A stretch of 64,000 bases of DNA from Microbacterium maritypicum MF109. GTDB taxonomy: Bacteria > Actinomycetota > Actinomycetes > Actinomycetales > Microbacteriaceae. The translations under genes were made by a program, and so were the position numbers. The notes under the pieces were generated by a model. That model made no database searches. It had not been told where the DNA came from and saw only the letters and a program-made list of their open reading frames with translations. Shown one piece after another: positions 33,074-40,811 of the stretch. The stretch's first letter is position 1. Every line of letters begins with the position of its first letter. The stretch is taken from positions 124,001-188,000 of the forward strand of contig NZ_ATAO01000217.1 in NCBI RefSeq assembly GCF_000455825.1, written 5' to 3'.

Positions 33074-34648
33074 ATGACGATTCCGACTGCGCCCCCACCC
33101 CCCGCCGACCCCGCCGCTCCGGCCGTCGGCGCTCCGGGCACCGACATCCCGCGCGGTGCCGATCGCTTCCTGCTCTGGGTCGCCGGTCTCGGCGTCGCCC
33201 GTTCCGAGGGCTGGCTCGGCGGTGTCGCCGCCGGCATCGCCGCCCGCCTCCGCATCGACCCGCTGATCGTGCGGGGTGTGCTCGTGGTCGCGGCCCTGTT
33301 CGGACTGCCGACGATCTTCCTCTACGCCGCCGCCTGGGCACTGCTGCCCGACATCGACGGACGTGTGCACGTGCGCGACCTCCTGCGCCGCGATTACCAG
33401 CCCGTGCAGTGGGGCATCCTGGCGATGGCCGTCATCGGCCTGTTCCCGACCGCGCCCCTCGCCGGCCGCCTGTTCGGGCTCGGATACGACGGCTGGTCCG
33501 CTCTGTCCCTCATCAGCTGGATCCTCGGGCTGGTGCTCGTCGCCGGTCTGCTCTTCCTGATCGTGCGTGCTGCCAGCCGCACCCCGGGTGCTTCCGCGTC
33601 CGATCTGCCGATGGCGTCTGCAGATCAGACGGCCCCGGCCGCGTCCGCTCCCCTCGACGGTTCGGGTACCGCCGAGGAGGCGGACGCCACTCTCTCCACG
33701 CAGGCGCTCCCCGCTGCCGACACCGTGACGCAGCCCGCCGCACCGGATGCCGGGCTCGGGCTGACCCCGCCGGCGCCGCCGGCCCCGCTGCCGCCCGGAT
33801 CCCAGGACCCTCTCGCGCTCGAGGCCTGGCGCGCTCAGCACGCCGCCTGGAAGGAGCAGGATCAGGCATGGCGCCGCCAGCAGCAGGATGTCGAACGGGC
33901 CGCCCGTGACCAGCTGCGCCGCGAGCGACAGGCTGAGGCCGCCGTGTTCGCCGCGGAGGCGGCCGAGCGCCGCCGCATCCGCCGCGCATCGAACCCGCGA
34001 GCGGGCTTCGCCTTCGCCGCGACCATGATCGGCCTCGCCATCATCACGGGTGCCGCCGTCGGTCTCGTCGCCGGTGGGGAAGCCCTCGGCGGGGCACTGG
34101 GCCTGCTCGCCGCCGCCCTCATCCTCGCCCTCGGGATGATCGTCGCCGGGGCGTTCCGTCGGCGGAGCGGCTTCCTGGCCTTCGCGACAGTGCTCACGCT
34201 GGTGGGCGGACTGGTGGCCGGTGCATTCTCGGCCTTCCCCGGCGTCACACTCGGCTATGCCTCGATCGGCAACAACGCGCCCGCTCATGTGCGCCAGCCC
34301 TTCGGAGATGTGTACGTCACGCTGAACCCGCACGACGACGGCCCCCGGTCGATCGTCGTGGACAAGGGTTCCGGGAACACCTTCATCTACGTGCAGCCGG
34401 GAGTGGAGCTCGATCTGCGCGCCACCGTCGATACGGCCACTGTCTCCTGGACGCGGCAGGACGAGGAGAGAGGCGGGATCGTCGACAGCGGCGTCTGGCC
34501 CGTCGAGGAACGCGACGGACGCTCATCCGTGTCGGTGAAGATCGCCGCGGAGAACGCCTCGACGACCACGGTCCAGCCGGTCACCATCCATCAGACCAGC
34601 GGCGAGATCGCCGTCATCGTCATCGAGCCCGCGAAGGAAGACCAGTGA
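33074..34648 (+). CDS. PspC-domain envelope-stress membrane protein
   Basis: 524 residues: PspC domain at 30-90 (GWLGGVAAGIAARLRIDPLIVRGVLVVAALFGLPTIFLYAAAWALLPD), two more helices, a Pro/Ala-rich linker, a helical charged segment (AWKEQDQAWRRQQQDVERAARDQLRRERQ), four helices around 310-395, and a C-terminal extracellular beta-rich domain (DVYVTLNPHDD...PVTIHQTSGEIAVIVIEP) resembling the adhesin-like/Toastrack domain of PspC-LiaF type proteins. Divergent from the PspC kinase and likely its target. The long frame upstream of 33074 is antisense to the kinase and not coding. Confidence 0.88.
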   Translation: MTIPTAPPPPADPAAPAVGAPGTDIPRGADRFLLWVAGLGVARSEGWLGGVAAGIAARLRIDPLIVRGVLVVAALFGLPTIFLYAAAWALLPDIDGRVHVRDLLRRDYQPVQWGILAMAVIGLFPTAPLAGRLFGLGYDGWSALSLISWILGLVLVAGLLFLIVRAASRTPGASASDLPMASADQTAPAASAPLDGSGTAEEADATLSTQALPAADTVTQPAAPDAGLGLTPPAPPAPLPPGSQDPLALEAWRAQHAAWKEQDQAWRRQQQDVERAARDQLRRERQAEAAVFAAEAAERRRIRRASNPRAGFAFAATMIGLAIITGAAVGLVAGGEALGGALGLLAAALILALGMIVAGAFRRRSGFLAFATVLTLVGGLVAGAFSAFPGVTLGYASIGNNAPAHVRQPFGDVYVTLNPHDDGPRSIVVDKGSGNTFIYVQPGVELDLRATVDTATVSWTRQDEERGGIVDSGVWPVEERDGRSSVSVKIAAENASTTTVQPVTIHQTSGEIAVIVIEPAKEDQ

Positions 34649-34959
34649 TGAGCACGCCGACGATCACCGAGACGACCACCCCGCCCCGCACCCGCTGGGC
34701 CGCCATCATCTGGGGGCTCCTGTTCGCCGCCATCGCGGGAGGTGCCCTCTGGGCGCTCGCCGACGAAGCCCGACGCGAAGCGGTCGCGGACGCGCTCCTG
34801 ACTCTGACCCCGCCCACGATCATCACGATCCTGCTGCTGACCGCGGGCGTGCTGCTGCTCGTCGGCGGCGCCACGGGACTCATCCGCCGGGCGCAGCGCA
34901 AGCTCGCGGCCGCGACCCCCGCTGCGTCGCCGGAGGTGTCGGGGCCGCTCGCCGAGTAG
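34648..34959 (+). CDS. Small membrane protein downstream of the PspC gene
   Basis: 103 residues with two hydrophobic helices (WAAIIWGLLFAAIAGGALWAL; IITILLLTAGVLLLVGGATGLI). The ATG shares a base with the upstream stop (TGATG) and a GAAGGAAG ribosome-binding site is present. Family not recognised; position suggests an accessory of the envelope-stress unit. Confidence 0.8.
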   Translation: MSTPTITETTTPPRTRWAAIIWGLLFAAIAGGALWALADEARREAVADALLTLTPPTIITILLLTAGVLLLVGGATGLIRRAQRKLAAATPAASPEVSGPLAE

Positions 34960-34962
34960 CCT
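34957..34962 (+). promoter_or_regulatory. -10 element (TAGCCT) overlapping a stop codon
   Basis: TAGCCT ends seven bases before the ATG at 34970 and its TAG is the stop of the small membrane protein gene. Confidence 0.5.
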
Positions 34963-34969
34963 GGTCCCC

Positions 34970-35710
34970 ATGGCGAATCAGGGAAGACGGCCCGCGAAGG
35001 GCGCAAGCCGCGGCACACCGGTTCGCCGGAACAAGGCCGCTCCTGCCGAGCGCTTCCCCCCGCAGAAGCCGAAGAAGAAGACCACCAAGGTGGTCTTCGA
35101 CTCTCCGCAGCCCGAACCCGAGGCACCGCGCACCTTCCGTCTGGGCGCGGTGCCCGGCGCGACGCCGGGCAAGTGGGTCGATGCGTGGAAGCAGCGGATG
35201 CCGCACGTTCCGCTCGAACTCGTGGAGATCGAGGCGGCGTCCTCGCGGGCAGCGCTGGACGATCTCGATGCCGCCCTGGTGCGCCTGCCCCTCCTGGACG
35301 AGTCGTTGCACATCATCCCGCTCTACGACGAGCTCCCCGTCGTGGTCGCCGCAGCGGACTCGCATCTGATGGCGGCCGATGACCTCACGGCGGCAGACCT
35401 GGAGGGCGAGATCGTGATCGCGCTGACCGACGATGTGCTCGGTCCCCTCGATCTCCCGGGCGCACTCCCGGCGACGTTCGCGGCGCTCCCCACCGATGAC
35501 GCGATCGCGACCGCAGCATCCGGAGTCGGCATCGTGATCGTCCCGATGTCGCTCGCCCGCAAGCACCACCGCAAGGACGCCGACCACCGCATCCTCACGG
35601 ACGGACCGACCTCGACCGTGGCCCTGGTCTGGCCCCGCGAGCGCACCACGCCCGATGTCGAGACGTTCGTGGGCATCGTCCGCGGCCGCACGGCGAACTC
35701 CTCGCGCTGA
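34970..35710 (+). CDS. LysR substrate-binding-domain protein without DNA-binding domain
   Basis: 246 residues. After a basic, disordered N-terminus with KKKTTKVVFD, the protein has the fold pattern of LysR effector domains: FRLGAVPGATPGKWVDAW, LVEIEAASSRAALDDLDAALVRLPL, IPLYDELPVVVAAADSHLMAADDLTAADLEGE, VGIVIVPMSLARKHH. The usual N-terminal winged helix is absent. The lysine-rich stretch could bind nucleic acid. It may be a ligand-binding modulator; function unknown. Confidence 0.8.
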   Translation: MANQGRRPAKGASRGTPVRRNKAAPAERFPPQKPKKKTTKVVFDSPQPEPEAPRTFRLGAVPGATPGKWVDAWKQRMPHVPLELVEIEAASSRAALDDLDAALVRLPLLDESLHIIPLYDELPVVVAAADSHLMAADDLTAADLEGEIVIALTDDVLGPLDLPGALPATFAALPTDDAIATAASGVGIVIVPMSLARKHHRKDADHRILTDGPTSTVALVWPRERTTPDVETFVGIVRGRTANSSR

Positions 35711-35741
35711 CGACCGCGACGGCCGACCGCCGCACGCTCGT

Positions 35742-35747
35742 TAGAAT
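35742..35747 (+). promoter_or_regulatory. -10 element of the GATase gene (TAGAAT)
   Basis: TAGAAT ends six bases before the ATG at 35754; close to the TATAAT consensus for this GC content. Confidence 0.55.
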
Positions 35748-35753
35748 CTCCTG

Positions 35754-36470
35754 ATGGCCTCGCTTCTCTACATCTGCGTGCGTCCCGAGATCGGGGCGGC
35801 GGATGCCGAGCACGCTTCGTTCCGGCGGGCGCTGGGCGTGGACGTGGTCGACCGGCTCGACCTGCTGCAGACGCCGTTGCACATCGAGCGCCTGCGCGGC
35901 TACCGCGGCGTCGTGGTCGGCGGCTCGCCCTTCAACGTCTCCGACGCCGTGAAGGCCCCGGAGCAGCTGCGCGTCGAAGCCGATCTGCGGACTCTCGCCG
36001 ATGCGGCGATGGCGGCGGAGATCGCGGTGTTCTTCACCTGTTTCAGCATCGGAGTCGTCACCCGCATGCTCGGTGGCGACGTCGTGACCGACACCCCCGA
36101 GCCCGCGAGCGCCACCGTGATCGAGACGACCCCCGAGGGTGCGCTCGACCCGGTTTTCGGTCCGAGCGGCTCCGCCCTCACCGTGTTCACCGCGCACAAG
36201 GAGAGCGCGGCGAACGTGCCTCCCGGTGCGGTGCTGCTGGCGACGAACGAGGTCTGCCCTGTACAGGCCTACCGCGTGGGCACGCACCTGTATGCGGCGC
36301 AGTTCCACCCCGAGCCCACCCCTCGCGACTTCGCCGACCGGATGACCTTCTACCGCACCACCGGCTACTTCGACCCCGACGAGTTCGACGCGGTTCAGCA
36401 GCAGGTGCTCGCCGCATCCGTCACCGAGGGCGCAGCACTCCTGCGCCGCTTCGCCGAGACCTTCGCCTGA
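35754..36470 (+). CDS. Class I glutamine amidotransferase-like protein
   Basis: 238 residues with a GuaA-type amidotransferase core. The nucleophile is C96 in FFTCFSIG (a variant of GxCxG with Thr in place of the first Gly) and the His-Glu pair is H185/E187 in QFHPEPTP, so the triad is complete. Stand-alone members hydrolyse gamma-glutamyl amides or supply ammonia to partners; no partner synthetase is adjacent. Substrate unknown. Confidence 0.88.
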   Translation: MASLLYICVRPEIGAADAEHASFRRALGVDVVDRLDLLQTPLHIERLRGYRGVVVGGSPFNVSDAVKAPEQLRVEADLRTLADAAMAAEIAVFFTCFSIGVVTRMLGGDVVTDTPEPASATVIETTPEGALDPVFGPSGSALTVFTAHKESAANVPPGAVLLATNEVCPVQAYRVGTHLYAAQFHPEPTPRDFADRMTFYRTTGYFDPDEFDAVQQQVLAASVTEGAALLRRFAETFA

Positions 36471-36499
36471 GTCGGTCCGCCGGAGTCGCTTCGCCGGCG

Positions 36500-36970
36500 T
36501 CAGCTCGACGCGGAGTCGCGCAGCAGCGCCACGCGCTCGCGCAGGTATGCCTCCAGCGGCATGAATCCACCGGCGGTGCTCCACCGCACGGAGGGCACCG
36601 CATCGATGAGGGCGAGCGGCCCCGAGGAACCGCCGGCATCCACCGCATCGACGTCGATCACGCTCCACCCCACGTGCACCACGTCGCCCTCGTCGAAGCC
36701 GCCGCGCAGGGCCTCGGCACGGCGCTCGGCGCGCTCCCTCGCCGACTCGGCCGTGTAGCCGCGGCGGCCGGGGTCGGCGGCGCGCAACACTTCATTCGTG
36801 GCCAGCGCATGCGTATCGGTCAGCAGCAGCACGCCCAGGTGCCAGGCCGCGCCGACCCGCACGATGCGACGCCCGCGCCACCGGGAGTCGCGCTGCTCGC
36901 CGAGGCCCTCCTTCGGAGCGTCCTTCAGGTCCTTCGCGGCCTGGGTCAGGAGGGCGGATGCGGTGGTCAC
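36500..36970 (-). CDS. Conserved protein of unknown function downstream of the antiporter
   Basis: 156 residues, GTG start overlapping the antiporter stop by 4 bp (GTGA). Contains SRWRGRRIVRVGAAWHLGVLLLTDTHALATNEVLRAADPGRRGYTAESARERA and FDEGDVVHVGWSVIDVD (given by position 33-110), i.e. a beta-rich soluble domain, followed by an acidic C-terminus. I do not recognise the family. Tight coupling suggests it serves or regulates the antiporter. Confidence 0.8.
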   Translation of the reverse strand: MTTASALLTQAAKDLKDAPKEGLGEQRDSRWRGRRIVRVGAAWHLGVLLLTDTHALATNEVLRAADPGRRGYTAESARERAERRAEALRGGFDEGDVVHVGWSVIDVDAVDAGGSSGPLALIDAVPSVRWSTAGGFMPLEAYLRERVALLRDSASS

Positions 36971-38181
36971 AGTTCTCCCTGCGTGGATTCGGCGGCGTGC
37001 GTCGGCCCGACGACCTCGGCGCGATCGCCGCGGAGCGTCATGCCGATGAGCGGATACAGCAGCACCGACAGCATGCCGGCCCCGACCAGCGCCGCGGCCG
37101 TGCCGGTGTCGAGCATCTTCTGGTCGACACCGATGGCCGTCACCGCGACGATGATCGGCAGGCCGGTCGCGGCGAGGAGTCCGAGGGCCGCCCGATCGCG
37201 CACGCTCGCACCGTGCGGAACAGAGAGCTGCGCCGCCGATCCACGGATCACCAACAGGGCGACCAGGAAGATCGGCACCAGTGCGAGCGCGGACGACGAA
37301 GTGAGCAGCGCCTGCAGGTCGAAGGTGACGCCGGTGTAGAGGAAGAAGATCGGCACGAGGAAACCGAAGGCGATCGCCTCGATCTTGCTCTCGACCTCTT
37401 CCGCGTCCTTCTTCGGGGCGCGCGCCATGATGATGCGCCAGATCGCACCTGCCACGAAGGCGCCGAGCAGCATGTCGAGGTCGAGCATGACGCTGAGGCC
37501 GACGAGCGCGGCGATGAGGAGGATCACGAAGCGTACGCCGAATTGGTCGGAGGTGTGCAGCGTGGCGCGCACGATACGGTGCAGCCGTCCATGCGGCACA
37601 CGATTGGCGAGAAGCACGGCGAGACCGGCGAGCACGACGAAGGTCAAGAGGATCACGGTGGCGATCGGCGTCGTCCGCGTGCTCAGGAAGATCGAGATCG
37701 CGATGAGCGGCAGGAACTCGCCGACCGCGCCGATCGCGCTGATCGCACGGCCGAAGGGGGTGTCGAGCTCGCGGGCATCGCGCAGGATGGGCATCAGCGT
37801 GCCCAACGCAGTCGAGCTCAGCGCGATGCCGATCACCACCATGCCCTCCCCCGGCGCGAAGAAGAACCCCAGCCCGATGCCCAGCAGGACGCTGAGCAGC
37901 CACCCGAGCGATGCGCGCGCCAGCGGCTTGCCTGCGACCATCTTGAAGTCGATCTCGGTTCCGGCGACGAAGAACAGCAGTGCCAGGCCGAAGTCGCTGA
38001 GCTTCTCGAGCAGCGGTCCCGGCTCGACCCAGCCGAGCACGGCCGGGCCGACGAGGATGCCGAGCACGAGCTCGAACACGACGATGGGCACCCGCACCAC
38101 GGGTCGCACACCACGCGCGAGCAACGGCGCGGCGACCGCCAGCAGGGGGATCAGCACCAGACCGAGGTCGCTCGCTTCCAT
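36967..38181 (-). CDS. Cation:proton antiporter, CPA2/Kef type
   Basis: 404-residue integral membrane protein with about 12-13 helices of the Na_H_Exchanger family. Typical segments are PIVVFELVLGILVGPAVLGW near the N-terminus, LLFFVAGTEIDFK, and GIALSSTALGTLMPIL. There is no RCK/TrkA-N domain, so it is the membrane core alone. Likely exchanges K+ or Na+ for H+. The ATG at 38181 follows TACCCT by six bases; the longer frame upstream is not used. Confidence 0.88.
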   Translation of the reverse strand: MEASDLGLVLIPLLAVAAPLLARGVRPVVRVPIVVFELVLGILVGPAVLGWVEPGPLLEKLSDFGLALLFFVAGTEIDFKMVAGKPLARASLGWLLSVLLGIGLGFFFAPGEGMVVIGIALSSTALGTLMPILRDARELDTPFGRAISAIGAVGEFLPLIAISIFLSTRTTPIATVILLTFVVLAGLAVLLANRVPHGRLHRIVRATLHTSDQFGVRFVILLIAALVGLSVMLDLDMLLGAFVAGAIWRIIMARAPKKDAEEVESKIEAIAFGFLVPIFFLYTGVTFDLQALLTSSSALALVPIFLVALLVIRGSAAQLSVPHGASVRDRAALGLLAATGLPIIVAVTAIGVDQKMLDTGTAAALVGAGMLSVLLYPLIGMTLRGDRAEVVGPTHAAESTQGEL

Positions 38182-38187
38182 GCTCTC

Positions 38188-38193
38188 AGGGTA
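38188..38193 (-). promoter_or_regulatory. -10 element of the antiporter operon (TACCCT)
   Basis: Minus-strand TACCCT ends six bases before the ATG at 38181. Confidence 0.5.
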
Positions 38194-38266
38194 GGTGAGC
38201 CCGCCGCCTCGCGGGTGACGCGCTGCGGGTGATCTTTCGCGATTCGCCCGCTCGGCGCATCCACGG

Positions 38267-38272
38267 CAGAAT
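38267..38272 (+). promoter_or_regulatory. Possible -10 of purU (CAGAAT)
   Basis: CAGAAT would start transcription near 38279 and leave a short leader that carries GAGGAG (38287-38292). Confidence 0.35.
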
Positions 38273-38297
38273 CGATGCACACCCTCGAGGAGCCCCC

Positions 38298-39149
38298 ATG
38301 TCTCAGCCCGATACCGCCCGCCTGCTCATCGCCTGCGACGACCAGCCCGGCATCGTCGCCGCCGTGGCCGGCGTGCTCGCGCAGCACGGGGCGAACATCA
38401 TCTCGCTCGATCAGCACTCGACCGACTCCGAGGGGGGCCGCTTCTTCCAGCGCACGGTCATCCACCTCGACGGGCTGGCGGCCGCGCGTCCCGCGCTGGA
38501 GGCCGACATCGCGGTCGTCGCCGAGCGCTTCCGCATGGAGTGGTCGCTGCATGATGTCGCCCGTCGCAAGCGCGTCGCGATCTTCGTCTCGAAGTACGAT
38601 CACTGCCTGATGGAGCTGCTCTGGCGCACCCAGCGGGGACAGCTCGACATCGACATCACGATGGTCGTCTCCAACCACCCCGACCTGGCGGAGGCCGTCC
38701 GCTCGTTCGGGGTGCCGTTCGTGCACATCCCCTCCGGCGACAAGTCCGCGATGGAGGAGCGACAGCTCGAACTGCTGCGCGGCAACGTCGACCTGGTCGT
38801 GCTCGCCCGCTACATGCAGATCCTCACCGACGACTTCATCACCCGTCTCGAAGCCCCGGTGATCAACATCCATCACTCGTTTCTGCCCGCGTTCATCGGG
38901 GCGAACCCGTATGCGCGCGCCAAGGATCGCGGCGTCAAGCTCATCGGCGCGACCGCGCACTACGCGACCGCCGATCTCGACGAAGGACCGATCATCGAGC
39001 AGGATGTCACGCGCGTGACCCACTCCGAGTCGGCGGCCGAGCTGCAGAGCCGCGGTGCCGATGTCGAGCGCCTGGTGCTCGCCCGCGCCGTGCAGTGGCA
39101 CGCCGAGGACCGCGTGATCGTGCACGGCAAGTCCACCGTCATCCTCTAG
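38298..39149 (+). CDS. purU: Formyltetrahydrofolate deformylase
   Basis: 283 residues. Hydrolyses 10-formyl-THF to formate and THF, balancing one-carbon pools and feeding formate to purine synthesis. N-terminal ACT domain (LLIACDDQPGIVAAVAGVLAQHGANI) followed by a formyl-transferase domain with NIHHSFLPAFIGANPYARA, the conserved Asn-His and the late Asp in DLDEGPII. ATG at 38298 with GAGGAG upstream. The stop codon TAG begins a 19-bp tandem duplication. Confidence 0.94.
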   Translation: MSQPDTARLLIACDDQPGIVAAVAGVLAQHGANIISLDQHSTDSEGGRFFQRTVIHLDGLAAARPALEADIAVVAERFRMEWSLHDVARRKRVAIFVSKYDHCLMELLWRTQRGQLDIDITMVVSNHPDLAEAVRSFGVPFVHIPSGDKSAMEERQLELLRGNVDLVVLARYMQILTDDFITRLEAPVINIHHSFLPAFIGANPYARAKDRGVKLIGATAHYATADLDEGPIIEQDVTRVTHSESAAELQSRGADVERLVLARAVQWHAEDRVIVHGKSTVIL

Positions 39150-39184
39150 AGCAGCGTCTGGCTCGTAGAGCAGCGTCTGGCTCG
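39147..39184. repeat. 19-bp tandem duplication starting at the purU stop
   Basis: TAGAGCAGCGTCTGGCTCG occurs at 39147-39165 and again at 39166-39184, identical. The first copy starts exactly at the purU stop codon. Confidence 0.9.
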
Positions 39185-39189
39185 CGAGG

Positions 39190-39250
39190 GTTCCGGTCGC
39201 ACTTCCTGTCGCTCCGAGGCCGTCAGCGCGGCAGGAACTGCGACCGGAAC
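39190..39250. terminator. Hairpin terminator between purU and the nitronate monooxygenase gene
   Basis: Arms 39190-39208 and 39232-39250 are 19 bases with one mismatch (outer GTTCCGGTCGCA/TGCGACCGGAAC), loop 23 bases. Convergent genes on either side make a bidirectional terminator likely. Confidence 0.7.
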
Positions 39251-39275
39251 GCCGCAGAGCGAGCGTCAGCGAGCG

Positions 39276-40322
39276 TCAAGGAGCCCCCGGAACCCCCGCG
39301 AGCAGTTCGGCGAACACGTCCGCGGCGACGCCATGGTGCACGAGCGGCGCGGCCTGCCCCATCCACAGCGACTGCAACGCGCCCAGGTTCTGCTCGCCGG
39401 CCGCCGTGCGAAAACGTCCGGTGAGCCAGTTCTGCATCGGGAACGGCGCGATCGTGCCGCTCGCCTCGATCGCCCGCACCACGCGGTTGCGCGCACCCCG
39501 GGCGAGGCGTCCGCTCATCGCGCGCGTGAGCACGGTCTCGTCGGCGGCGGTCGAGCGGATCGCGTCACGGTGCGCCTGGTTCGCCGCCGACTCCGCCGTC
39601 GCGAGGAAGGCCGTACCGACCTGCACACCGGTGGCGCCCAGAGCGAACGCCGCGGCCGCACCGCGCCGGTCGGCGATGCCTCCCGCGGCGATCACGGGCA
39701 CGTCGACCGCATCGACGACCTGCGGGATCAGGGCGAACGTCCCGACGAGCGACTCCTCGGCAGGGCGCAGGAACGACACCCGATGGCCGGCGGCCTCAGC
39801 GCCGGTGGCGACCACGGCATCCACTCCTGCTGCGGCGAGCGCGACCGCCTCCGCCACGGTGGTCGCCGTGCCCACGAGCCGGATGCCGCGACGTCGGGCC
39901 TCCTCCACCAGCGCGTCGGAGGGCACCCCGAACACCACGCTCAGCACCGCGGGGTCGATCTCCCAGATGGCGTCGAGCTGCTCATCGAGGGAGGGGGTAT
40001 AGCGCTCGGGTCTGCCGGGAACCTCGGCCCCCACGGCTTCGTAGAAGGGCTGAAGCGCCTGCGCGAACACCGTGTGCTGCGGGTTCGGTTCGACCTCATC
40101 GCCTCTGGGCAGCCAGATGTTCACCGCGAACGGTCGATCGGTCAGGGAGCGCAGCTCGGCCCCGGTCGCGCGGATGCGGTCGCCGTCGTATCCGTACAGG
40201 CCGAACGAGCCCAGTCCGCCCGCATCGCTCACGGCCGCGGTGAGCGCCGTCGAGGAGAGCCCGCCGAAGGGGCCGAGGATGATCGGATGATCGATGCCGA
40301 GCAGGGCGCGCAGGTCACTCAT
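39276..40322 (-). CDS. Nitronate monooxygenase family protein
   Basis: 348-residue FMN-dependent TIM-barrel enzyme of the 2-nitropropane dioxygenase family, oxidising alkyl nitronates (such as the toxin propionate 3-nitronate) to carbonyl and nitrite. Visible segments are HPIILGPFGGLSST, AVNIWLPRG, GATGVQVGTAFL and IAAGGIADRRGAAAAFALGA for flavin binding. Start at 40322 follows TAACGT by six bases. Substrate range uncertain. Confidence 0.88.
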   Translation of the reverse strand: MSDLRALLGIDHPIILGPFGGLSSTALTAAVSDAGGLGSFGLYGYDGDRIRATGAELRSLTDRPFAVNIWLPRGDEVEPNPQHTVFAQALQPFYEAVGAEVPGRPERYTPSLDEQLDAIWEIDPAVLSVVFGVPSDALVEEARRRGIRLVGTATTVAEAVALAAAGVDAVVATGAEAAGHRVSFLRPAEESLVGTFALIPQVVDAVDVPVIAAGGIADRRGAAAAFALGATGVQVGTAFLATAESAANQAHRDAIRSTAADETVLTRAMSGRLARGARNRVVRAIEASGTIAPFPMQNWLTGRFRTAAGEQNLGALQSLWMGQAAPLVHHGVAADVFAELLAGVPGAP

Positions 40323-40328
40323 GCTTCG

Positions 40329-40334
40329 ACGTTA
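40329..40334 (-). promoter_or_regulatory. -10 element of the nitronate monooxygenase gene (TAACGT)
   Basis: Minus-strand TAACGT ends six bases before the ATG at 40322. Confidence 0.5.
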
Positions 40335-40360
40335 CGCCCGCGGCGGAAGCACCGTCCCCG

Positions 40361-40417
40361 TTCGAATCGCGAACGGTTGCATTCGAGCCGCCGATGCGAC
40401 GATTCGCGCGATTCGAA
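40361..40417. promoter_or_regulatory. Inverted repeat in a divergent promoter region
   Basis: TTCGAATCGCG (40361-40371) and CGCGATTCGAA (40407-40417) are perfect 11-bp complements. A second dyad, CCGTTCG-AATCG-CGAACGG (40358-40376), overlaps the left arm. Both lie between the -10 of the nitronate monooxygenase and the DUF6412 promoter, so could bind a shared regulator. Confidence 0.45.
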
Positions 40418-40444
40418 GCCGAGGTGAAGCCCGGGCCCCGGTGA

Positions 40445-40450
40445 TATCCT
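40445..40450 (+). promoter_or_regulatory. -10 element of the DUF6412-yidC unit (TATCCT)
   Basis: TATCCT predicts a start near 40457 and leaves the GGGAGGA site (40458-40464) about 9 bases before the ATG at 40473. Confidence 0.4.
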
Positions 40451-40472
40451 CGTCGCAGGGAGGAGCGCGCAC

Positions 40473-40745
40473 ATGAGCGAGTGGTTCGGGCAGATGCTGA
40501 GCTTCGTCGCGACCGCGCTCGGTCTCGTCTCAATGCCGGATGCGGCGGCCCTCGGCCTCGCGATCGCGCTGCTGGCCGTGACCGCCCTCACGCTCGCCAT
40601 CGTGCTGAGCGTGCGCCCCGGAGCCACAGCCGACACCCCGCATCCGTTGCGCGCGATCGACATCGGCACCCTCCTCACGCAGAGCGATCCCGATGCCGCC
40701 GGGCATCCGCGCCCTCGGGCGCCGGGAGTCGCGACCGCCGCGTAG
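40473..40745 (+). CDS. DUF6412 small membrane protein
   Basis: 90 residues: one amphipathic and one strong hydrophobic helix (FGQMLSFVATALGLV; ALGLAIALLAVTALTLAIVLSV), then a polar tail. Family recalled as DUF6412, regularly found beside an accessory yidC. GGGAGGA precedes the ATG. Possibly an assembly partner or substrate of the insertase (inference). Confidence 0.75.
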   Translation: MSEWFGQMLSFVATALGLVSMPDAAALGLAIALLAVTALTLAIVLSVRPGATADTPHPLRAIDIGTLLTQSDPDAAGHPRPRAPGVATAA

Positions 40746-40811
40746 TCCGTTCACACGACGGGACCACGCGGCTTTCGCCGACCCTTCCCGACGCCACGAA
40801 CGGACACCCGC

